23,125 nucleotides of DNA from Acidobacteria bacterium UBA7540 (GTDB taxonomy: Bacteria > Acidobacteriota > Terriglobia > UBA7540), in NCBI GenBank assembly GCA_002478145.1, contig DLMI01000094.1, positions 1 to 23,125 of the forward strand, given 5' to 3'. A model generated the notes under the pieces. It saw nothing but the letters and a program-made list of their open reading frames with translations, was not told the origin of the DNA and did no database searches. Of the stretch, positions 17,295-23,125 are shown piece by piece. The first letter of the stretch is position 1; each line of letters starts with the position of its first letter. A program made the translations under genes and the position numbers.

Positions 17295-18344
17295 TCAGTT
17301 GGAGCTGAGGAGCCTGCTGCAAAGGTGGGCGATATAGTCCACCGTGCTGATCGCGCGGTCGTACTCCATGCGCGTCGGGCCGACAACGCCCAGCGCTCCC
17401 ACGGCGCGATCCCGATAGTGCAGCGGCGCGACAACGAGGGTGCAATTATGCATCCGACTTTCGGAATTCTCGTGGCCAATCAGGATTCGGACTCCGGGCT
17501 CCCACGTGTTGAGGCAGGCGCTCAATATCCTCACCAGCTTGGCCTTTTCTTCGAAGGTCTCGAGCAGTTCCTTGATCTTGCGGATATCGTCGAACTCCAC
17601 GTGGTCGAGCATCTTCGCGGTGCCATCCACGAACAGGGAGCCGGGGGCTTCACTGATCAAGGCGCTCCACATGAAAAGTATGGCCACATTCTGGAGCAAG
17701 CGGTCGGCAAGGATTTTTTCTTCTTCCATGCGCTTGAAGACTTCAAGGCGGATGGCGCCCAGCGACCAGCCCCCAAACTCGGCATTCAGGAAATCCGCAG
17801 TTCGGTCGAGCTCTTTCTGCAAGAAATCTTCCTCCAGGCGAATGGCCTTGCTTTCCACCAAATGCGGTTTGGAGACGATCACCACCAGGATGCGGCGGTC
17901 CGGCAGCAGCACGAACTTGATGTGCTCCAGCACCTTTTCCTCGAGCGCCGGCGCCAGGGCCAGTCCCACGTTGTGTGAAACCTCGGAAAGAACGCGCGAG
18001 GCGCTGGACATCATCTGCTCCAGGGCGCCGCTTTCAACCCGCAGGCTCTCCTGGATGTATTCTTCGGTGGCCGGGGCAAGTCGGGAAGAGCTCACGGTGC
18101 GGTCAACGTAATAGCGATAGGCCTTGTCAGTCGGGACGCGCCCGGCGGAAATGTGTGGCTGAGACAAGTACCCCAGGGATTCCAGGGTTGCCATCACATT
18201 CCGGATGGTCGCCGAACTCAGGGCTTCCGGCAGCTTCTCCGCCACGGTCTTGGAGCCCACAGCGGCGCCGGTCTCAATGAATTGGCGCACAACGGCAACC
18301 AGGATGTCACGCTCGCGGCTTGGAAGCTCGCCACGGTCTCTCAT
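17295..18344 (-). CDS. hrcA: Heat-inducible transcription repressor HrcA
   Basis: Repressor of class I heat-shock genes; 349 aa, normal length. The N-terminal winged-helix DNA-binding domain contains LPSRERDILVAVVRQFIETG, then SSATIRNVMATLESLGYL (recognition region), then QPHISAGRVPTDKAYRYYVD. The GAF-like inserted and dimerisation domain ends in AVGALGVVGPTRMEYDRAIS. These blocks are hallmarks of the family. The ATG at 18344 gives the standard start but has a weak Shine-Dalgarno. A near-consensus sigma-70 promoter lies at 18401-18429, with an imperfect inverted repeat in the leader. HrcA usually autoregulates its own operon through the CIRCE operator; no good CIRCE was found here. It is the first gene of hrcA-grpE-dnaJ. 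Confidence 0.95.
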   Translation of the reverse strand: MRDRGELPSRERDILVAVVRQFIETGAAVGSKTVAEKLPEALSSATIRNVMATLESLGYLSQPHISAGRVPTDKAYRYYVDRTVSSSRLAPATEEYIQESLRVESGALEQMMSSASRVLSEVSHNVGLALAPALEEKVLEHIKFVLLPDRRILVVIVSKPHLVESKAIRLEEDFLQKELDRTADFLNAEFGGWSLGAIRLEVFKRMEEEKILADRLLQNVAILFMWSALISEAPGSLFVDGTAKMLDHVEFDDIRKIKELLETFEEKAKLVRILSACLNTWEPGVRILIGHENSESRMHNCTLVVAPLHYRDRAVGALGVVGPTRMEYDRAISTVDYIAHLCSRLLSSN

Positions 18345-18350
18345 GTGGAA

Positions 18351-18379
18351 TCTAACTCACAATGCCTCAAATGATTAGA
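18351..18379. promoter_or_regulatory. Imperfect inverted repeat in the hrcA leader
   Basis: TCTAACTCA (18351-18359) faces TGATTAGA (18372-18379) across 12 nt, pairing with one bulged base. It lies between the predicted transcription start and the hrcA ATG, where HrcA operators usually sit. It does not match the CIRCE consensus (TTAGCACTC-N9-GAGTGCTAA), so calling it an operator is only a positional inference. Confidence 0.3.
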
Positions 18380-18400
18380 GGCTACCAATCTCCACTATCC

Positions 18401-18429
18401 ATTCTATCGGCCTTGCCGGAAGCTGTCAA
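18401..18429 (-). promoter_or_regulatory. Sigma-70 promoter of the hrcA operon
   Basis: On the minus strand a perfect -35 TTGACA (18429-18424) is separated by exactly 17 nt from TAGAAT (18406-18401), a 5/6 match to the -10. Transcription would begin near 18394 and give a leader of about 50 nt. This is the best promoter match seen in the window, and points to vegetative-sigma control plus repression rather than an alternative heat-shock sigma. Confidence 0.7.
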
Positions 18430-18507
18430 GAATCCGGGTGGCAATTGCTCAGTCTCGGGCAGCAACGCACGTGGCACCCTAAAGGGCGGCGCTACACCAC
18501 CTGAGAC

Positions 18508-18672
18508 ATGTCAAAAGGATATGCGGAGATCCACCGCGCTTGGTCAAATGGGGACACCCTCGAGCTCTCGCTTCTCATGCAGGTTCAGAAACTCCGTGCC
18601 AACCCGAAGGTCCTTGCCGATCTCCTCCCGGGGAGCCCCAACGCGGAAGCCATTCAGCCGTCGGGTGGTTAG
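18508..18672 (+). pseudogene. Relic resembling a GH127/DUF1680 glycosidase C-terminal region
   Basis: An open frame of 54 codons reads GYAEIHRAWSNGDTLELSLL and then MQVQKLRANPKVLAD. From memory this resembles the region of GH127 beta-L-arabinofuranosidases (DUF1680) with the pattern GY-x-x-I-x-R-x-W-x-x-GD-x-V-E-L-x-L-P-M-x-V. Similarity stops after about 37 residues, with no GRVALQRGP-type continuation, and an in-frame stop lies two codons upstream of the ATG. It is therefore read as a decayed fragment rather than a small gene. The rest of the 395-bp gap 18345-18739 holds the hrcA promoter region and nothing else recognised. A short functional ORF cannot be excluded. Confidence 0.45.
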
Positions 18673-18739
18673 GCTGCGCGAGTAAGTCGAAATGGAAACC
18701 GCGCCGAGCGTTGAATCTACAAGCCATTGAAGGCTAAAG

Positions 18740-21700
18740 ATGGGTCTCAAATGGCCGATTAAGTTAAGCAGTGCTATGAGGATGGCACGAGTGCGGCATC
18801 TCGACTGGATTTTCGGGTTGCGAGGCCCGAGATGCACCTTGGGCCGGGGCGTCCCCAGCAGAGTACTGGCTCGCAGGGGGTGGGTAAACGAAACCGTCAC
18901 CAAGTTCGCATCCACGCTCCTTCTCCTCGCGATGATGGGCTCGACCGATCGCGCTCTGGCACTCGACCGCGCGAAGCACATCGACCAATACGGGCACGAT
19001 GTTTGGACTTCGCAGAATGGCCTTCCTGGCGAAGCGGTATATCAAATCCTTCAGAGCCCTGACGGATACCTGTGGCTAAGGACAGCGGCGGGGTTGGTGA
19101 GGTTTGACGGGGTCCGCTTTGTGCTCGTGGAACCGGTGGTCGCGGGCCGTCCGGTGAACGAGCCGGTGAGGGCCATTTGCATCGGCGCCGACGGTGATTT
19201 GCTGGTGCGCACGACCTCCAGAACACTGATTTACAAAGACAGAGTTTTCTCCGACTACCGCCCTGCTGGTCCGCTTCCGGATGGAGAGATCCGGGTCATT
19301 TTTGAGTCGAAGGAACACGATGTCTTCATCGGATCTGATGACTTCCTTTATGTCTTTCGGGACGGGACATTGAAGATGGTTCGGCGCGGGACCGGCTGGA
19401 TCGATGCTTTCCTTCAAGACAACCGGGAATTGTGGGTGGGTGGCGCGGGTGCGCTCTACAGCTATCATGGCGGCGCCCTCTCGACCTTTTGGAACTTGGG
19501 CAAAGGCAGTGCGGCCGCCTCTTTGGCCGAGGATCATGAGCACAACTTATGGATTGGCACGGCGGATGGCCTCTATCGGCTCGCTCAAGACCGGCGCGTG
19601 CCGGAGCGGGTCGCCCGCCGCGCCATCCGTGGCGAGGTGAACGCGACTCTCGAGGACCATGAGGGAAACCTCTGGGTAGGGACCGCCGCAACTGGTTTGT
19701 TGCGCCTGGCAGGCAGTGAAGTGTCGTCGTTTAGCTCGCCGGATGGCCTGAGCGATAGCAGGGTACTCGCCCTGTATGAGGATCGGGAAAGCAGCTTCTG
19801 GGTGGGGACGGCAAGCGGGCTGGACCGCTTCCGCAACACCAAATTCACGGCGATTACGACCAAGGAAAAGCTCCCTTCCGACACAACAGAGAGCGTTATT
19901 CAAACTCGGGATGGCAGCGTATACGTCTTCTGTCCGGGCGGAGGTCTTGCACGGATCAAAAACGATGTCGTGACGCCAATGGGAAGAAACGAGGGTTTGC
20001 CGAGCATATGGGGAAACGGGCTCGCTGAAAGTAAAGACGGCAGCCTCTGGCTTGGAACTGTGGGAGGGTTGACCCGCTACAAGGACGGAAAGTTCACTCA
20101 GTATCGAGCGCACGGGCGCTTGTCCAACTTCTATATTTCGGCGATTAGCGAAGACGATGAGGGTCTGATTGTTACCACCGACGAAACACTGGCCCTGCGA
20201 TTCAAGAATGGCGAGGTTCAGCCGCTCACCTTTGGCGGGAAAGCCACGCCCCTGTCCAGACCCGGCAACTACACGTTCTCAATATACCGCGATCGTTCGG
20301 GCACCATGTGGTTTGGTACAGTCTTGGGCCTTTTCAAATTCGCCCCCGGCGCATCGCCCGACACAGCATGGCAGAAGCAGGTGTCTTTCCCCGTCATGTC
20401 AATATCCGATGACTTGCGGGGAAGCCTTTGGCTCGGCGGCCGGATACCGGGGATCACCCGATTCGACATCCGAAGTGGCCGCGTGACCCACTACACCAAA
20501 CGGGATGGTCTGTTTGATGACTATGCCACGCGCGCGCTCGCTGACGATGAGGGCAATCTCTGGATCAGCACCTCGAATGGCATCTATAAGGCCTTCCGTA
20601 AAGATCTGGACGACTTTGCTGACGGGCGTGCTTCTACGGTTCGAGCCACCCATTACGGAACAGACGACGGCATGAAGACCAGGGAGGCTTACGGCCCATG
20701 GGCAAAGCCGGGCGGCGCACGGACGAGCGATGGCAAGCTCTGGTTCACGACCAAGAAAGGTATCGTGGTCATCGACCCCCGCCATCTGATGCACAACGAT
20801 TTGGTCCCTCCCGTGGTTATTGAGGAAGTGGTCGTGGACGGCGAACCCTTTTCTCCCCAGAACGACCTTCAGCTACCCGCCGGCAAAGACAAGATTGAGT
20901 TTCACTACACCTGTTTGAGCCTGTTGATTCCCTCCCGCGTGCAGTTCAAGTACAAGCTGGAGGGCTACGATCGCGATTGGATTGATGGGGGTTCGCGCCG
21001 CGTTGCCTATTATAATAACCTTCCTCCGGGTAAATACCGTTTCAGGGTTACGGCTGCGAATAACGATGGCGTGTGGAACGAGCGAGGCGCCTCGACGGGG
21101 TTCGTTCTGAAGCCTCACTTCTACCAGACTTACGGGTTCTATTCCCTGTGCGGACTGCTGGGGTGCCTGATGGCGGTTGGGGTGCACCGGCTTCGCATCA
21201 AGCAGATGTGGGCGCGGGAGGCCGAGCTCGTTTTGACCGTTGCACAACGCACGACGGAGTTGCAGGAGGATATTCGCGAGCGTCAACGGGCCGAGGTGGC
21301 GCTGGGCCGGCTTAACCGGGCGCTTCAGACGCTCAACCGATGCAACCAGGCGCTGGTTCGCGCCGTGGACGAACAGGAACTGCTTCGTGAGGTGTGTGAG
21401 GTTATTGTGGAGGTCGGTGGCTACTGCCTCGCATGGGTTGGCTACGCCGAGCACGACCAGCACAAAAGCGTCCGCGCGGTTGGCCAGTTCGGCGGTGAAC
21501 AGGGATTCCTGGACTTGGCCCGCATCTCCTGGGCCGACACCGAGTGGGGCCGAGGTCCAGCCGGCAGTGCGATCAGGACCGGAAACGCTTGCCTAACCCG
21601 GGACGTCGGGACCGATCCAGCCTTCAGTCCCTGGCGCGAGGAAGCAATCCGACGCGGTTATGCATCCATTATTGGACTTCCCCTGAGGTCCGATGGGCAG

Positions 21701-23125
21701 ACCTTCGGTGCGCTCACCATCTACGCGCGCGAAGCCGATGCCTTTGACGCGGAGGAAGCCGACCAGTTGAAGGAACTGGCGAACAACCTGGCGTTCGGAG
21801 TCGTCGCCCTGCGCACCCGAGCACAACGCGAGCGCGCAGAAGCCGCCTTGGAAAAAGCCAAGGAAGCGGCCGAAGCCGCGAGTCAGGCAAAGAGCGAATT
21901 CCTGGCCAACATGAGTCACGAGATCCGCACTCCCATGAACGGCGTCATCGGCATGATCGATCTGCTGCTGGACACCGGGCTCAACCCCGAACAGCTCGAC
22001 TACGCCAGCCTAGTCAAGTCGTCCGCTGACTCCCTGCTCACCGTCATCAACGACATCCTCGACTTCTCCAAAATCGAAGCGGGCAAGCTCGAACTGGAGT
22101 CCATCGAGTTCAAACTGCGCGACAGCATGATGCCGACCATCAAGACCCTGGCCTTGCGCGCCCACCAGAAGGGTCTGGAACTGACCTGCGATATCGGGCC
22201 CGAGGTGCCGGAGGTGGTGGTGGCCGACCCTAGTCGTTTGCGGCAAATCATCGTCAATCTCATTGGCAACGCCATCAAGTTCACCCAACGGGGCGAAGTG
22301 GGCCTCAAGGTGGCATTGGACTCCAGGACGCAAGATCAGGTGCGGCTGCATTTCGTTGTCCAAGACACAGGCATCGGCATCGCGCCGCAAAAACAGAAAC
22401 TCATTTTCGAGGCTTTCTCTCAGGCCGAGGGCTCCACGGCGCGCAAGGTGGGGGGCACGGGCCTGGGACTTACGATTTCGAAACGCCTGGTGGAGATGAT
22501 GGGCGGCAGTATCTGGGTGGAAAGCGTCGAGGGAAAAGGTAGCGCCTTCCACTTCACCGCGAGCCTCGGTGTGGGCAAGGTGGTGGAACCGCCCCAGGCA
22601 ATGGCCACCGTCGCCCTGGCGGGACTGGGCGTGCTGGTAGTGGACGATAACACCACTAACCGGCGCATCCTCCAGGAGATGCTGAGCATCTGGGGAATGA
22701 GACCCACCCTGGCGGAGAGCGGGACCACCGCGTTAGAGTGCGTGAAGCAGACTGAGCATCCCTTCGCCTTGATCCTGACCGACTTCCATATGCCAGACAT
22801 GGATGGATTCACTCTGGTGGAGCAACTCCGGCAAGGTCCCGATCCGGCCGTGGAGGCCAAAGTCATCATGCTAAGCTCGGCCGGGCAGCGAGGCGATGCC
22901 GCGCGTTGCCGGGAGTTGGGCGTGGCCGCCTACCTCACCAAACCCGTCGGCCAGGCGGAGTTGTTTGACTGTATCGTCCGTGTTCTGGGTACATCCGGGG
23001 CCGGGTCGGCGGCGCTGATCACGCACCACACTTTACGAGAGGGGAAGAGGAAACTCCACGTTCTGCTGGCGGAGGACAATGCCGTCAACCAGAGGCTCGC
23101 CGTGCGTCTGCTGGAAAAGCACGGA
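18740..23125 (+). CDS. Propeller-type hybrid sensor histidine kinase, 3' end cut by window edge
   Basis: One open frame of 1462 codons with no stop, running off the window. Order: basic N-terminus and hydrophobic segment (about 54-66, [11 protein letters not shown]), probably a signal peptide or anchor; extracytoplasmic Reg_prop propeller blades (about 80-690) with repeats such as [13 protein letters not shown] and [17 protein letters not shown] domain (about 690-793); TM helix (about 797-820); short coiled coil; GAF domain (about 864-1027); HisKA with phospho-acceptor His1060 in [12 protein letters not shown]; HATPase_c (about 1154-1271); receiver 1 (about 1296-1417) with Asp1302/1303, Asp1348 and Lys1401; and the start of a second receiver ([12 protein letters not shown]). 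The ATG at 18740 is chosen for its GAAGG 6 nt upstream. The periplasmic sensor probably detects a carbohydrate-type ligand, as in HTCS regulators, but here an output other than an HTH domain is expected. Confidence 0.93.
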   Translation, partial: MGLKWPIKLSSAMRMARVRHLDWIFGLRGPRCTLGRGVPSRVLARRGWVNETVTKFASTLLLLAMMGSTDRALALDRAKHIDQYGHDVWTSQNGLPGEAVYQILQSPDGYLWLRTAAGLVRFDGVRFVLVEPVVAGRPVNEPVRAICIGADGDLLVRTTSRTLIYKDRVFSDYRPAGPLPDGEIRVIFESKEHDVFIGSDDFLYVFRDGTLKMVRRGTGWIDAFLQDNRELWVGGAGALYSYHGGALSTFWNLGKGSAAASLAEDHEHNLWIGTADGLYRLAQDRRVPERVARRAIRGEVNATLEDHEGNLWVGTAATGLLRLAGSEVSSFSSPDGLSDSRVLALYEDRESSFWVGTASGLDRFRNTKFTAITTKEKLPSDTTESVIQTRDGSVYVFCPGGGLARIKNDVVTPMGRNEGLPSIWGNGLAESKDGSLWLGTVGGLTRYKDGKFTQYRAHGRLSNFYISAISEDDEGLIVTTDETLALRFKNGEVQPLTFGGKATPLSRPGNYTFSIYRDRSGTMWFGTVLGLFKFAPGASPDTAWQKQVSFPVMSISDDLRGSLWLGGRIPGITRFDIRSGRVTHYTKRDGLFDDYATRALADDEGNLWISTSNGIYKAFRKDLDDFADGRASTVRATHYGTDDGMKTREAYGPWAKPGGARTSDGKLWFTTKKGIVVIDPRHLMHNDLVPPVVIEEVVVDGEPFSPQNDLQLPAGKDKIEFHYTCLSLLIPSRVQFKYKLEGYDRDWIDGGSRRVAYYNNLPPGKYRFRVTAANNDGVWNERGASTGFVLKPHFYQTYGFYSLCGLLGCLMAVGVHRLRIKQMWAREAELVLTVAQRTTELQEDIRERQRAEVALGRLNRALQTLNRCNQALVRAVDEQELLREVCEVIVEVGGYCLAWVGYAEHDQHKSVRAVGQFGGEQGFLDLARISWADTEWGRGPAGSAIRTGNACLTRDVGTDPAFSPWREEAIRRGYASIIGLPLRSDGQTFGALTIYAREADAFDAEEADQLKELANNLAFGVVALRTRAQRERAEAALEKAKEAAEAASQAKSEFLANMSHEIRTPMNGVIGMIDLLLDTGLNPEQLDYASLVKSSADSLLTVINDILDFSKIEAGKLELESIEFKLRDSMMPTIKTLALRAHQKGLELTCDIGPEVPEVVVADPSRLRQIIVNLIGNAIKFTQRGEVGLKVALDSRTQDQVRLHFVVQDTGIGIAPQKQKLIFEAFSQAEGSTARKVGGTGLGLTISKRLVEMMGGSIWVESVEGKGSAFHFTASLGVGKVVEPPQAMATVALAGLGVLVVDDNTTNRRILQEMLSIWGMRPTLAESGTTALECVKQTEHPFALILTDFHMPDMDGFTLVEQLRQGPDPAVEAKVIMLSSAGQRGDAARCRELGVAAYLTKPVGQAELFDCIVRVLGTSGAGSAALITHHTLREGKRKLHVLLAEDNAVNQRLAVRLLEKHG

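Noticed and set aside
18351..18379. CIRCE operator upstream of hrcA
   Set aside because: The inverted repeat does not match TTAGCACTC-N9-GAGTGCTAA in sequence or spacing; kept only as a low-confidence inverted repeat.
18469..18496. CCCTAAAGGG as another type B REP hairpin
   Set aside because: Only four arm bases pair; the flanks do not extend the stem, so the resemblance to type B may be chance.
18544..18981. 145-codon minus-strand frame across the kinase start
   Set aside because: It overlaps the kinase N-terminal coding region and the plus-strand glycosidase relic; no motif and no start signal.

Overview
The window looks like a chromosomal piece of a bacterium, most likely an Acidobacteriota member. 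This rests on gene content and style, not on a marker gene: bacillithiol synthase BshC, a giant propeller-type hybrid histidine kinase, REP/RAYT hairpin arrays and moderately high GC. No rRNA, tRNA, CRISPR array or plasmid/phage backbone was seen.

Layout. Nearly everything from 1 to 18344 is on the minus strand, so it reads right to left. hrcA (17295-18344), grpE (16424-17062) and dnaJ (15255-16379) form a heat-shock cluster behind a near-consensus sigma-70 promoter. A lone plus-strand GT2 glycosyltransferase (14189-14908) interrupts the run. Then come lepB (13376-13957) and carA (12172-13296), a 1.3 kb REP/RAYT island, a two-TM protein of unknown function (10100-10876), carB (6836-10093), a DapA-superfamily lyase resembling 4-hydroxy-2-oxoglutarate aldolase (5908-6822), bshC (4081-5706), an unusually long class II aldolase (2541-3965), yjbQ (2036-2482), hemW (788-1969) and a low-specificity threonine aldolase cut by the window edge (1-530). 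From 18740 to the right edge a plus-strand hybrid kinase (propeller, Y_Y_Y, TM, GAF, HisKA, HATPase, REC, REC) runs off the end.

How the genes work together. CarA and CarB make carbamoyl phosphate for pyrimidines and arginine. HrcA, GrpE and DnaJ serve the Hsp70 system (dnaK is not here). BshC finishes bacillithiol. HemW delivers haem. The rest is general metabolism and secretion.

Most interesting structure. (1) Gene junctions are filled with degenerate 7-nt-period arrays of many different unit sequences, resembling cyanobacterial STRR heptamers; the carA and carB stop codons lie inside such arrays. (2) The carA-carB junction holds a RAYT transposase gene bracketed by a 23-nt inverted repeat and about ten REP hairpins, and on its far side a diverged second copy of the carA 3' end, directly abutting the gene upstream of carB. 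(3) A short relic resembling the C-terminal part of a GH127/DUF1680 glycosidase lies between hrcA and the hybrid kinase.
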